DNA from: Pirellulaceae bacterium
GTDB taxonomy: Bacteria; Planctomycetota; Planctomycetia; Pirellulales; Pirellulaceae
NCBI GenBank assembly: GCA_026989685.1
Contig: JALSIV010000422.1
Location: 1-41,075, forward strand
DNA: 41,075 nt
Direction: 5' to 3'
In this document: one piece after another, positions 20,962 to 29,487 of the stretch
Position numbering within the stretch: the stretch's first letter is position 1
Layout: each line of letters begins with the position of its first letter
Position numbers and translations under genes: made by a program
The notes under the pieces: model-generated
Told to the model about the DNA's origin: nothing
Database searches by the model: none
What the model saw: the letters and a program-made list of their open reading frames with translations, nothing else

Positions 20962-21762
20962 TCAGTTCTCACTCGGAAGTTTGGCCAGAGCTTCTTGTAC
21001 CAATCGGCTGTGGTCTTGCGGCTTCACTTCCCGCTCGAGCACCTTACCGGCGACGCCGAATACGGCCTCGGAGACCTTCTCGGCCAATTCTTGCAGGGCC
21101 TGCTCCTTGGCCAAGCCGATTTCCGCCACCGCTCGCTCACGCTGCCGCCGGGCCGCCTCCTCCGCTTCGCTGCGAATCCGTTCGGCCGCCGCTTCGGCAC
21201 TCTGATGAGCCCGTTCGACGATCTCCTTGGCTTCCGCTGCCGCCACGGCCAGTTTGGCTTCGTATTCTTTCAGGTGCTCGGAAGCTTGAGCCAGTTTGCG
21301 CTCGGCCTCCTGGATCGTGTGGGCGATCGCACGTTCCCGGCGCTCCAGACCGTCCATGATCGGTCGCCAGGCGAACTTGCCCAACACGGCCAACACGATC
21401 AGGAAGACGATGGCGGTGTAGAGTGCCGTGTCGAACTGCCAGCTCGCCGGGTTCTCCAGGCCCGCAGAAGCGTTCCCATGCCCCAAGTCGAACTCGTCGT
21501 GGTGCCCATGTTCCTCAGCGTGCGCACCCGAATCGCCGCCATGTTCGGCGTCATCATGGCCCACATCGCTGTTGGAATCGCCGGCCGTGTGCGGCTCGTC
21601 GGTTTCCTGTGCCGGTGCCGTATCGAACGAAGCGGCGCCAAGCCGTAGATCGGGGGTCCCGGCCCCAGCCACCAGCAACCCACACAGCAAAGCGGACAGA
21701 CAGCGCAGCGGCCACCAGCCGACTCGGTCGGGGAGGCGGTGCATTCGCGGGTTACCGCGCAT
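20962..21762 (-). CDS. atpF: ATP synthase F0 subunit b with signal-like and His-rich N-terminus
   Basis: Subunit b, 266 residues against about 160 in most bacteria. Residues about 17-35 look like a signal peptide or extra membrane helix. Residues about 58-95 form a His/Asp/Glu-rich segment (for example HAEEHGHHDEFDLGHG). The usual membrane anchor is at about 112-130, followed by the long charged coiled coil of the peripheral stalk (ERRERAIAHTIQEAERKLAQ...). The start is well supported by AAGGAG 8 bases upstream of the ATG. The His-rich part would face the periplasmic side. There is one b gene, not a b/b' pair. Confidence 0.92.
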   Translation of the reverse strand: MRGNPRMHRLPDRVGWWPLRCLSALLCGLLVAGAGTPDLRLGAASFDTAPAQETDEPHTAGDSNSDVGHDDAEHGGDSGAHAEEHGHHDEFDLGHGNASAGLENPASWQFDTALYTAIVFLIVLAVLGKFAWRPIMDGLERRERAIAHTIQEAERKLAQASEHLKEYEAKLAVAAAEAKEIVERAHQSAEAAAERIRSEAEEAARRQRERAVAEIGLAKEQALQELAEKVSEAVFGVAGKVLEREVKPQDHSRLVQEALAKLPSEN

Positions 21763-21798
21763 GATGAAGGCTCCTTCGAGACGTGCGGCGAGGGCGGA

Positions 21799-22101
21799 TC
21801 AGACGCCCGTCATGCAGATGTACAAGGCGAAAAAGGTAAAACCTTCGATCAGAGCCGCGGCAATGATCATCGCCGTCTGGATGTTGCCCGCGACTTCCGG
21901 TTGCCGAGCCATCCCTTCCAGCGCGCTGCTGGCCAGCTTGGCGATACCATAGGCGGCCCCGATCGTCACCAATCCCGCACCAAACGAACCGCTGAACGTG
22001 ATCAGCGCCGACGCGCCGCCTTCTTCCTGAGCCATCGCCGGAGCGACGGACAACAGCAGCAACACGATGGCAATCCCTGAGATCTTGGCAAGCTTGAACA
22101 C
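21799..22101 (-). CDS. atpE: ATP synthase F0 subunit c with N-terminal signal peptide
   Basis: Subunit c, 100 residues, forms the rotor ring. A signal peptide (residues 1-24, ending APAMAQ) precedes the two membrane helices. Helix 1 is SFGAGLVTIGAAYGIAKLASSAL, the polar loop is ARQPE, and helix 2 carries the ion-binding carboxylate E86 in AAALIEGFTFFALY. The residues next to E86 and in helix 1 do not show the Gln and Ser/Thr ligands of Na+ types, so H+ coupling is more likely. I chose the GTG at 22101 because GAGGAGA lies about 9 bases upstream. A 169-base gap separates it from atpB. Confidence 0.94.
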   Translation of the reverse strand: MFKLAKISGIAIVLLLLSVAPAMAQEEGGASALITFSGSFGAGLVTIGAAYGIAKLASSALEGMARQPEVAGNIQTAMIIAAALIEGFTFFALYICMTGV

Positions 22102-22270
22102 CGATTGAATCTCCTCACGAAAAAAAACCTGTCTTACGTACGTCCCAGACGCACTTACTTCACGCAACAAAACTGAGGCTGTAACGGAATTCCCGATTCC
22201 AGCAACGCCGCATCGTGGATGCTTGCTCTTGGCCACCCGTCCGGCAGCCAACCGTAACCTCCCCGATTAT

Positions 22271-23674
22271 CTAATGTTTCTGAGTTGCCGTTGCCAGGAA
22301 CAACGACGTCAAAAAGACGAAGACATACGCTTGTAGAAACGCCACAAACAACTCCAGCAGGGAAAACGCGGCCGAACCGAATACCGCGATCGACGCGGTC
22401 ATTGCCCAGATCCAGGTCGGCTGGCCTGAGAAAGTCGCGGCAGCGGCGGACCCGAAGGCGAGCCCCATAATGGCGGCCAACACCAAATGGCCCGCGACCA
22501 TGTTGGCCAAAAGACGGATGGCCAACACGCCATGGCGGATCAAGAAGCCCAGCCACTCGATGAGCAGCAGCATCGGTTTGATTACCACGGCGATTGCCAG
22601 AGGCAAGTGCATCGAGGCTACCGGATTCCAAACGAACCCGACGACGCCGAATCGCCGCAAGCCGACGGCGAAACCGGCGCCCAGTGCCACAATGGCCAGC
22701 GCCGTCGTGACGCTGAACGATCCGGTCGGCGCTCCCACCCACGGAACCATACCCATCAAATTGCAGCCGAGTATGAACACGAACAACGTCCAGATCAGCG
22801 GCATGAAACGGTCGGCATCCGCATACGGATTGTGCTCGGTTTCCGCGTGCTCGCCGTGCCCGTGCTCACCATGCTCGGCTTCACCGTGATCATCGTCGTG
22901 ATGGTGGGCCAGAGCCGGCCGAGCGACCTGATCGCGGAAGTAGAGCAGCACCGCTTCCAGCAGGTTCCACAGCCGGCCTTTGGGGGCCTGGCCGGTGGAG
23001 ACGCGCCGGGCGAGCCACGTGAACATGGCCACCACGATGAAAGCGACGACCAACTCGACAATCATGAATTTGGAAATGCAGATGCCCGATTCCCGTTCGT
23101 ACAGGTTCCGCAACTTCCCGTCGAACACCTGGGGGATGACGATCTTCCCGCTGAGCCGCACGTTGTACGCCTCGATCTTGCGCGACGACCAGGTGTGATT
23201 CTTGGCATATTCCTCGACGTCTTCGGCCGCGTCGCGGATCTCCCGCCACTGTCGGGCCCACTCTTCGCCTTGAGCGATCCGGGCATACCAGCCCGCTTCC
23301 GGTTGCTCTTCCTCGACATAGTCGGCCAGACTCCTGCCGACATGCTCGGCTTCCCACCGGGTGTACTCGGCTCGTATCTCGTCCGCTCGCTCGTCGAGGT
23401 AGACGTCGAGCGGCTTGGCGAAGTTCTCGTGAGCTTGCTTCCAACGCAGGTAACCGCTGCGGACCTTTTCCCACGAGGGAATGGCCATCAACTGCGAATC
23501 GCTCTTCTTTTTGAGTTCCTCGTAAAGCCGCCGGCCTTCCCACAATTGATAGTCGGGGTCCAACCGCACCCAAACCTCGGGAAAATCCTCGATCTTCTCC
23601 CGATGCGAAGGCCATAGGAACTTGGGGACTTCGAAGTAATAACTGTCGCGGATATGTAAAATGGCCGAGGCCAT
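22271..23674 (-). CDS. atpB: ATP synthase F0 subunit a with long N-terminal extension
   Basis: Subunit a, 467 residues, nearly twice the usual length. Residues 1-200 are a charged, Trp/Glu-rich extension beginning HIRDSYYFEVPKFLW, which I believe is a planctomycete type. Membrane segments start at about residue 202. Residues 257-281 are His/Asp/Glu-rich, between the first and second segments. The stator arginine lies in AIRLLANMVAGHLVL (R387). The last helices (LLELFVAFLQAYVFVFLTSLFL) are standard. It is the channel partner of the c ring. The extension makes a simple swap with model-organism subunits unlikely. Confidence 0.93.
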   Translation of the reverse strand: MASAILHIRDSYYFEVPKFLWPSHREKIEDFPEVWVRLDPDYQLWEGRRLYEELKKKSDSQLMAIPSWEKVRSGYLRWKQAHENFAKPLDVYLDERADEIRAEYTRWEAEHVGRSLADYVEEEQPEAGWYARIAQGEEWARQWREIRDAAEDVEEYAKNHTWSSRKIEAYNVRLSGKIVIPQVFDGKLRNLYERESGICISKFMIVELVVAFIVVAMFTWLARRVSTGQAPKGRLWNLLEAVLLYFRDQVARPALAHHHDDDHGEAEHGEHGHGEHAETEHNPYADADRFMPLIWTLFVFILGCNLMGMVPWVGAPTGSFSVTTALAIVALGAGFAVGLRRFGVVGFVWNPVASMHLPLAIAVVIKPMLLLIEWLGFLIRHGVLAIRLLANMVAGHLVLAAIMGLAFGSAAAATFSGQPTWIWAMTASIAVFGSAAFSLLELFVAFLQAYVFVFLTSLFLATATQKH

Positions 23675-23677
23675 GAC

Positions 23678-24130
23678 TCAGACCGCCTTGGTTGCAGGTT
23701 GAGGGGATTTTCGACTGACCAACTTCAGCGACAAATAGGTTTCTGTCGGCAGAGCCAGCAGGTAGTAGGCGAGCACCATAGCCAATATTCGCCCTTCGGC
23801 CAAGGCGCCCGAGCGCTCTTCGGCCACCAAGCCGAATACCAGCGGCAAGCCCATTCGAAAAAACATGCCGCCTACCAGCGACAGGATCGCGGCATTGGGG
23901 CCTCGGGCCGCGGCGGCGACGACCAATGCGACCAAGGTCCCCACCCAGCAGACCACACAGGCCGTGATCGCCGACCAGATTCCGGCCATTCCCAGCAACC
24001 CATAGCCGACCGCGACATAGATCGGCAACGCGCCGACCATCACGGCCGTAAGCACTGCGGCCAAGCGGACTGCCAAGTGCAACCGCGCCGGCCCCATCTG
24101 CTCGCTAGTCTCGTTCGCCGGAACCACCAT
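23678..24130 (-). CDS. AtpI-like ATP synthase operon membrane protein
   Basis: About 150 residues with four hydrophobic segments (roughly 20-40, 45-75, 80-100 and 110-130 of the protein). It sits immediately upstream of atpB, where AtpI, a c-ring assembly factor, is usually encoded. The motif GGMFFRMGLPLVFGLV and the terminal LPTETYLSLKLVSR resemble AtpI-like proteins. The identification is mainly from position and topology. The ATG at 24130 overlaps the previous gene by 26 bases; a GTG at 24160 is the alternative. A short duplication, TGGTTCCGGCGAA, surrounds the two possible starts. Confidence 0.65.
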   Translation of the reverse strand: MVVPANETSEQMGPARLHLAVRLAAVLTAVMVGALPIYVAVGYGLLGMAGIWSAITACVVCWVGTLVALVVAAAARGPNAAILSLVGGMFFRMGLPLVFGLVAEERSGALAEGRILAMVLAYYLLALPTETYLSLKLVSRKSPQPATKAV

Positions 24131-24404
24131 TTTTCCCGGAATCGCTTTCGCCGGAACCACTATCAGGGCCGTTGCCGCGCTTGTCCGCCGATACCAGAGC
24201 GCCCGTTAGCCATAGGAGATAAACAAATCCCGCACTCACGCCGACCGCCAGTGCCAGCAACGTCCACGCCGTCCGCCCCAACAGCCGCTCGCACAACCAT
24301 GCCGGACCGACCATGATCACCGCGATCGTGATGATCTTGGTGGCCCACTCATAGGCCAAGCCGACCGCCTCGACATTCACGGCTGGCTTTCTGCGTCGAC
24401 CCAA
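24105..24404 (-). CDS. AtpZ/AtpI-type small membrane protein (first gene of atp operon)
   Basis: About 99 residues with two membrane helices (about 20-38 and 45-68: ITIAVIMVGPAWLCERLLG and WTLLALAVGVSAGFVYLLWL) and a Gly/Ser/Asp-rich tail. A helical pair with a G-x-x-x-D/E-x-x-x-G turn heading an atp operon fits the AtpZ (putative Mg2+/Ca2+ transport) family. The start is weakly defined: TTG at 24404 has AAAGG upstream, and GTG at 24380 is possible. The end overlaps the AtpI-like gene. Confidence 0.65.
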   Translation of the reverse strand: MGRRRKPAVNVEAVGLAYEWATKIITIAVIMVGPAWLCERLLGRTAWTLLALAVGVSAGFVYLLWLTGALVSADKRGNGPDSGSGESDSGKNGGSGERD

Positions 24405-24491
24405 CGCCGCGCCTTTCGTTCCAAGAAACGGAGGCGACAGCGTCGGCTCGCGATCCGTATCGGCTCCCGCCCGACACTTGACGACTCCTTT

Positions 24492-24530
24492 CTCAACCTG
24501 GACTCGGCCATCTGCTCCACCCTGGTTGAG
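24492..24530 (-). promoter_or_regulatory. Leader stem at the 5' end of the atp transcript
   Basis: CTCAACC (24492-24498) and GGTTGAG (24524-24530) are reverse complements. They lie directly downstream of the predicted -10 box of the atp promoter, so the transcript would begin with a 7-bp stem. Its role is unknown; it may protect the 5' end of the mRNA. Confidence 0.4.
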
Positions 24531-24535
24531 TCGGC

Positions 24536-24564
24536 AATTTAGTCGACACTGCGGGGTTGGTCAA
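24536..24564 (-). promoter_or_regulatory. Sigma70-type promoter of the atp operon
   Basis: On the minus strand, TTGACC (24564-24559) and TAAATT (24541-24536) are separated by exactly 17 bases. This is the best promoter match upstream of the atp genes and lies about 130 bases before the first start codon. Confidence 0.65.
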
Positions 24565-25382
24565 CCGCCGAAAGGCCGATTGTGTGCTTTTTTTCACAAA
24601 GTTGACTTCTTTTTCGTAACTCGCCTTCTGCAAAGCGACTTACGTCCATAATTCGTGGTCCAAGCGGGCCTCGGTTCGGATTCGGCCGGGTTGTCGTGTT
24701 TCCCTGGAGCCCCCACTGGTGGGGAGATGGATTTGCCTGTTTTGAGCAAACTGATTACATTGGAAATGATCGATCTGACGATTGTCTGCCGGCTGGATCG
24801 GGCCGGGGAGTCGTGAGGTCGAGTCGAGCATACCGAACGAGAACGAGACAGAGTAAACGAGCGATCGTGGCTTCCGTTGGGAACAGGCGAAAGAGGCGCA
24901 CGGTCGCCGGGTAGTCTGAGTCGTAATCCAACCTCACTAAGATCAGCCGGTGCGTGCCGAATCGACTTCGGGTAGGAAGGCGCCCCAGCCTCTTGCGGTT
25001 CGGGTTACAGGCTGCGAAAACCCTGCATACCATCCCGCCACGACGTCTCACCCCCTTTTTTCGACTCGTAGGTCGAGCAACTCGACCCGTAGGTCGAGCA
25101 ACTCGACCCGTAGGTCGAGCAACTCGACCCGTAGGTCGAGCAACTCGACCCGTAGGTCGAGCAAACAAAACGCTTGCCAAGTAGAGACTGTACCAAGATT
25201 TCGACTCGCAAGCCGCATGCAGGCAGCATGCCGGCGGGCGGGAAGCCAAGCGGGAGATCTTGTTACGGGCTGAAGACACTGTTGGGTGTGGCCAGGGACT
25301 GCCGCAGCCACCGTACATTCATGGAGGGCGATCCTGTTGACCCGTCGCTCGGCGATGCGAGCGGTTGTTTGGAGGTGCGTTC
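24565..25382. other. Intergenic stretch between divergent atp operon and DUF4912 gene
   Basis: No convincing gene. It contains a small CCCC-ACTGGT-GGGG hairpin near 24710, a possible plus-strand promoter (TTGCCT at 24733-24738, 17 bases, TACATT at 24756-24761) and the 21-bp tandem hairpin array at 25067-25164. Open frames across the array simply translate the repeat and are not real proteins. Confidence 0.65.
25067..25164. repeat. Tandem array of 21-bp hairpin units
   Basis: Five copies of CGTAGGTCGAGCAA start at 25067, 25088, 25109, 25130 and 25151, an exact 21-base period. Each full unit contains GGTCGAG-CAA-CTCGACC, a perfect 7-bp stem. The junction between units, CTCGACC-CGTA-GGTCGAG, forms the same stem in the other register. 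The first copy is preceded by a slightly different base (CTCGTA rather than CCCGTA). Confidence 0.95.
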
Positions 25383-26537
25383 TTGACTACGGCAACGGAA
25401 TTGAAATCTCAGACCGTCCGCGACCTGGCCAAGCTGGCGAGACAATGGGGGGTCACCGGTTACAGTTCGATGCGCAAGGACGAGCTGGTCCAGGCCCTGA
25501 CCAAGGAAGCGCGGCGTCGAGCCCGACGATCGACTCGCCCCAAGAGTCGCGCTTCCGGCAGCCGAACAGCCGGGCCGGGCCAACGCAAACGCTCGGCTCC
25601 TCGGGCCCGCAAGCAGAGCGGCAACGGCCGGTCGGCGGCGCCTCGGCCGAAAAACCCGCGAGTGTTGCGACGGTTGAAGCAGACGCAGCAGGCCAGGGAA
25701 CGAGAAAAGAACCTCGCGGCGCCGTTGGGACCGCGGCACGTGGAGCCCGGCAAGGACTGCCTGGTGTTGTTGGTGCTCGATTCGTTCTGGCTGCAAGCCT
25801 GCTGGGACGTGACTCATCATGCGGTCGAACGCGTGCAGGCCGCGATGGCGGAGAAATGGCACGGTGCCAAGCCGACCTTGAGGTTGCTCGAGGTGGACCA
25901 GGGGCCGACCACGGGGACTTCCGAGCGGGTGATTCGCGACATCTCGGTTCACGGCGGCGTCCGGAATTGGTACATCGACATTCATGAAACGACGAGTTAC
26001 CAGGCATGTCTGGGCTATCTCTCCGCCGACGGCCAGTTCTTCACGATCCTGCGCAGCAACATAGTCACACCGCCCCTTCCCGGTAGTTCCGATCCGCTGG
26101 ACGAGAATTGGGAAGAGGTGGCGGAGGATTACGAGCGTGTATTCGCGTTGAGCGGCGGGAACGAGCGCGAGCACACCGACAGCGAGTTGCGGGAGTTGTT
26201 CGAGGAGCGGTTGCGGCGACCGATGGGGGCTCCCACCGTGGCGCGATTCGGAATGGCCGGCTTGCGCGGAAACCGGCCCGAACTTCCATTCGAAGTGGAT
26301 GCCGAACTCATCGTTTACGGTTCGACCTCTCCCGACGCTCATATCACCCTATCGAACGCTCCCATTCGCCTCCGTCCCGACGGCACGTTTACGGTGCGAA
26401 TGAAGCTGCCGAACCGCCGGCAGGTGATTCCGGTCGTAGCCACCAGTCATGATGGCGTCGAATGCCGTACAATCGTGCTGGCGGTCGAACGCAATACCAA
26501 GGCGCTCGATCCGGTGATTCGGGACGGCAACGACTAG
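25383..26537 (+). CDS. DUF4912 protein with N-terminal SAP/Rho_N-like helix domain
   Basis: About 384 residues. Residues 5-40 (LKSQTVRDLAKLARQWGVTGYSSMRKDELVQAL) look like a SAP or Rho N-terminal helix-extended-helix motif, a possible nucleic-acid binder. A very basic Arg/Lys/Ser linker (about 41-110) follows. Residues about 120-235 match DUF4912: LVLLVLDSFWLQACWDVT, then IRDISVHGGVRNWYIDI and SYQACLGYLSADGQFFTILRSN. The C-terminus has a beta-rich segment with LRPDGTFTVRMKLPNRRQVIPVVATS. I chose TTG at 25383 because GGAGGTG sits 7-8 bases upstream; the frame continues a few codons further back without a better site. The function is not established. Confidence 0.8.
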   Translation: MTTATELKSQTVRDLAKLARQWGVTGYSSMRKDELVQALTKEARRRARRSTRPKSRASGSRTAGPGQRKRSAPRARKQSGNGRSAAPRPKNPRVLRRLKQTQQAREREKNLAAPLGPRHVEPGKDCLVLLVLDSFWLQACWDVTHHAVERVQAAMAEKWHGAKPTLRLLEVDQGPTTGTSERVIRDISVHGGVRNWYIDIHETTSYQACLGYLSADGQFFTILRSNIVTPPLPGSSDPLDENWEEVAEDYERVFALSGGNEREHTDSELRELFEERLRRPMGAPTVARFGMAGLRGNRPELPFEVDAELIVYGSTSPDAHITLSNAPIRLRPDGTFTVRMKLPNRRQVIPVVATSHDGVECRTIVLAVERNTKALDPVIRDGND

Positions 26538-26558
26538 CCAACAATTGGATCGGGCCTT

Positions 26559-27458
26559 ATGGCGACGCGCGACGACGGCGGTAGAACGGATTCGGTTGCT
26601 CAGACTGCGGCGCGGTTGGTGACGCTGCTGAGTCGGATCGAGCGGCCGATTGTGGCGTTCTCCGGGGGCGTCGACAGCTCGGTCGTTGCGAGAGCCGCCC
26701 AACAGGCCCGCCCCGATCACGCGCTGGCGGTGACCGGTGTCGGCCCCGCATTGGCTCGAGCCGAACGCCGAGCCGCCCGCGAGCTGGCTCGCCACATCGG
26801 GATCGCTCATCAAGAGCTCATCACCGCCGAGTTGGAAAACCCCGGTTACGTGGCCAACGCACCCGACCGCTGCTACCACTGCAAGTCGGAGTTGTACGGA
26901 GCCATTCTGCGCGAGTTGGCGCGGCGGCACGCCGGCGGCGAGGCCGCCGTGATTCTCAGTGGAGCCAATGCCGACGACTGGGGCGATCACCGGCCGGGAC
27001 TTGCCGCAGCGTCCGAGGCGGGGGTCCGTCATCCGCTCACCGAATTGGGGCTCGGCAAAGCGGCGGTGCGCGCGGTGGCCCGGTATTGGAACCTGCCTGT
27101 TTGGGACAAGCCGGCGAGTCCCTGCCTGGCCAGCCGTCTGGCCTACGGAGTGGAAGTGACGGCCGAGCGGCTGGCTCGAGTTGAAGCTGCCGAGGCTTAT
27201 TTGCGGGCCCAGGGGTTTCGCGAGCTGCGAGTCCGCTACCTGGCGGGGGACGAGGCCCGCATCGAGGTGCCGCTCGAGGAGCTGAGCCGGCTCTGTCAAC
27301 CCGAACGGCGAAACGATCTCGTGGCGACGTTCAAACGTATCGGGTTTCGCTACGTCTGCCTCGACCTGGAGGGCTTCCGTTCGGGAAACCTCAACCAGTT
27401 GATCGGGGTAGAGGAATTGTCGCGTTGGCGGCAAACGGCTTCGGCCGACGTTCGCTGA
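26559..27458 (+). CDS. larE: LarE-type ATP-dependent sulfur transferase
   Basis: About 299 residues, an ATP-pyrophosphatase of the LarE family. The PP-loop is SGGVDS (35-40). The family pattern SGANADDWGDHRPGLAAASEAGVRHPLTELGLGK is near complete, followed by WDKPASPCLASR with the conserved cysteine C189. LarE adds sulfur to a nicotinate-derived precursor to make the nickel-pincer cofactor of lactate racemase and related enzymes. RCYHCK adds C105 and C108, so three cysteines are available. Three-cysteine LarE proteins are known that bind an iron-sulfur cluster rather than sacrificing their own cysteine sulfur; this one fits that type by inference. No larB, larC or racemase gene lies nearby. 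Confidence 0.88.
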   Translation: MATRDDGGRTDSVAQTAARLVTLLSRIERPIVAFSGGVDSSVVARAAQQARPDHALAVTGVGPALARAERRAARELARHIGIAHQELITAELENPGYVANAPDRCYHCKSELYGAILRELARRHAGGEAAVILSGANADDWGDHRPGLAAASEAGVRHPLTELGLGKAAVRAVARYWNLPVWDKPASPCLASRLAYGVEVTAERLARVEAAEAYLRAQGFRELRVRYLAGDEARIEVPLEELSRLCQPERRNDLVATFKRIGFRYVCLDLEGFRSGNLNQLIGVEELSRWRQTASADVR

Positions 27459-27603
27459 GCCGCCGACTGCATCCGGGTTCGCGGGAAGGAGAGTCGCCGC
27501 CGAATTGCCAATTCGCCTTGACCGGTCCATACTGACAGGGGAGCCGCCGTTCGATTTGGAAGGCCGCCGCCCGTCCCGTGAGTCCCTTTCCCCGCGATCC
27601 CGC

Positions 27604-29226
27604 ATGCCCGATACCACCTCGCCCAGCGCCGCACCGCACCGCGAGCCCGATTTGACGGGCCGGCAACTGGGGGACTATCGGATCTTGAGAAAACTGGGGC
27701 AGGGTGGGATGGCGGTCGTTTATCTGGCCGAGCAGATGTCGCTCAAGCGGCAGGTGGCCTTCAAGGTGCTGCGCAGTTCGCTGGCCGACGACGCCAAATA
27801 TGTGCAGCGGTTTCATCACGAAGCTCAAGCGGCGGCCAAGCTGGTCCATCCCAACATCGTGCAGACCTACCACGTCGATTGCATCGATGGAGTCCACTTC
27901 ATCGCTCAGGAGTATGTTCCCGGTCAGAACTTGCGACAGTTGCTGCGGCGGCAACGGGGGATGGAAGTCCCGCAGGCGGTCCATGTGATGGCTCAAGTGG
28001 CCTTCGCCTTGCAAGCGGCCGCCGAACACGGCGTCGTCCATCGCGACATCAAGCCGGAAAACACGCTGATTACGCCTCGAGGTGTGGTAAAAGTGGCCGA
28101 CTTCGGTTTGGCTCGCGTGACGATCGAAGGCAGGCAAGTCGAGCTGACGCAACTCGGCGTCACGATGGGGACGCCGCTCTACATGAGCCCCGAGCAGATC
28201 GAGGGCAAGCCGGTGGATCCTCGCAGCGATCTCTATTCGCTGGGCGTGATGGCCTATCAAATGCTGGCGGGTCAGCCTCCTTTTGAAGCCGATTCTCCGT
28301 TGGCACTGGCCGTGCGTCATCTCCATGATGCTCCCACGCCGCTGAGCGAAATCCGCAAGGACCTGCCCGCGGAGCTGTGCGAAATCGTGCAACGCCTGTT
28401 GGCCAAACAGCCCGATCAGCGGTTTGCCTCTCCCACCGCGCTGTTGGTGGAACTCAAGCAACTGCGCATCGAGGGGATGGAAGACCTGTGGAGCAACTCG
28501 TGGGCGGCATTGATTCCCGAGGTGCACCAGCCGGTCGAGGCCACGCAGAGACTTGAGTCGGCGATGCTCTCACAAACTCAATTGCTCCGCGTACGTCGCC
28601 GCCGCCGGTGGTCGACCGTCGCGCTCGCCATCGCCGCGTGCTTCGTGGTCGGAGCGGTAGCGGCCAAACTGCTTCAACCGGCTCCCCTGCTGCCGGTCCA
28701 TCTTTCGCAGACGACCAGTGTCGCCAAGCAGCCGACGGTGCGCGAGCAGTTCTACCACGCGCTGGAAGAGAATACGCCCGGGGCGTATCGGGCGGTGGCC
28801 CAGTATTTTCCCCCCAGCGAAAGTCCGCTCAATGAGCACTATGCGAGGCTGGGACAGCGGTACCTGGCCGAGTACTACTTGGAAAGCGGGCAACTGGATC
28901 AGGCGCTGCGCGAGTTCGGCAAACTGGCGGCGTTGGGAGACGAGTCGCCTCAATTCACCGTGATCGGTCTATTCGGGCAGGCGATCGTGTTCGACCGGCA
29001 ACAGAAAACGCTCACGGCGACCTCGCGGTTGACGCTGGCGACCCGCTGGTGGCAGAAAGTGCCCGAGGATCAGCGGCGGCCGCTGTTGGGGATGCTGCCC
29101 GGCAAGCTGTCCGCCATTTTTCTCGACTTGCTCGAGGACCGCGAGTCTCCCGAACCGGCGCCGGGATCTGAGACCAGTCACCTGCGACCGTTCGATCGGT
29201 TGGGATCGCGGTTTCCGGCCGGTTGA
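27604..29226 (+). CDS. Membrane-anchored Ser/Thr protein kinase (Hanks type)
   Basis: About 540 residues. Kinase domain at about 25-290: glycine loop GQGGMAVVY, catalytic lysine K54 in VAFKVL, HRDIKPEN (D148), DFG (166-168) and the activation segment ending GTPLYMSPEQ. All catalytic residues are present. After an Arg-rich stop-transfer-like stretch (330-336), one membrane helix spans about 337-355. The C-terminal outside part (about 360-540) contains helical repeats resembling TPR (LGQRYLAEYYLESGQLDQALREFGKLAALG) and may sense a ligand or partner. The ATG at 27604 is my choice; a TTG at 27505 would add 33 residues. The gene follows larE by 145 bases. Confidence 0.9.
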   Translation: MPDTTSPSAAPHREPDLTGRQLGDYRILRKLGQGGMAVVYLAEQMSLKRQVAFKVLRSSLADDAKYVQRFHHEAQAAAKLVHPNIVQTYHVDCIDGVHFIAQEYVPGQNLRQLLRRQRGMEVPQAVHVMAQVAFALQAAAEHGVVHRDIKPENTLITPRGVVKVADFGLARVTIEGRQVELTQLGVTMGTPLYMSPEQIEGKPVDPRSDLYSLGVMAYQMLAGQPPFEADSPLALAVRHLHDAPTPLSEIRKDLPAELCEIVQRLLAKQPDQRFASPTALLVELKQLRIEGMEDLWSNSWAALIPEVHQPVEATQRLESAMLSQTQLLRVRRRRRWSTVALAIAACFVVGAVAAKLLQPAPLLPVHLSQTTSVAKQPTVREQFYHALEENTPGAYRAVAQYFPPSESPLNEHYARLGQRYLAEYYLESGQLDQALREFGKLAALGDESPQFTVIGLFGQAIVFDRQQKTLTATSRLTLATRWWQKVPEDQRRPLLGMLPGKLSAIFLDLLEDRESPEPAPGSETSHLRPFDRLGSRFPAG

Positions 29227-29232
29227 GCCGAT

Positions 29233-29250
29233 CGCTGCGCAGACGCAGCG
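29233..29250 (+). terminator. Hairpin after the kinase gene
   Basis: CGCTGCG-CAGA-CGCAGCG forms a perfect 7-bp stem 7 bases after the kinase stop. There is no T-tract, so its ability to terminate is uncertain. Confidence 0.35.
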
Positions 29251-29273
29251 AGGCGGCTCGAGGAGGGGGCGTC

Positions 29274-29302
29274 TTGCCAGAGTGACTCGAGTCGTCTATA
29301 TC
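29274..29302 (+). promoter_or_regulatory. Promoter of tRNA-Glu
   Basis: TTGCCA (29274-29279) and TATATC (29297-29302) are 17 bases apart, about 65 bases upstream of the tRNA. Confidence 0.55.
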
Positions 29303-29366
29303 TGGACGCTTTGAGCGACGCCTCGAGCGGTCGGCTGTCGCGCGGCCGCCGGCTCGGCGAGCACTC

Positions 29367-29439
29367 GCCCCCTTCGTCTAGTGGCCCAGGACGTCGGATT
29401 CTCAGTCCGAAAACAGGGGTTCGACTCCCCTAGGGGGTG
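29367..29439 (+). tRNA. tRNA-Glu (anticodon CTC)
   Basis: A full cloverleaf can be drawn. The acceptor is GCCCCCT with AGGGGGT (first pair G-U), followed by discriminator G. The anticodon stem is TCGGA/TCCGA around the loop TTCTCAG, giving anticodon CTC. The T arm is CAGGGGTTCGACTCCCCT. No CCA is encoded at the 3' end. The sequence is close to typical bacterial tRNA-Glu. A terminator follows 50 bases later. Confidence 0.95.
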
Positions 29440-29487
29440 CTCATAAACCCTTGTAACCAAGTTGCTTAGGTTGAAAAAGGGTTGCAG

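Noticed and set aside
21799-22101. Na+-type ATP synthase
   Set aside because: Helix 1 lacks the conserved Gln, and the residue after E86 is Gly rather than Ser or Thr, so a proton-driven ring is more likely.
24755-25318. Minus-strand frame of 187 codons with repeated RPTGRVA
   Set aside because: It only translates the 21-bp DNA repeat array; frames on both strands stay open because the period is a multiple of three. There is no ribosome site and no domain.
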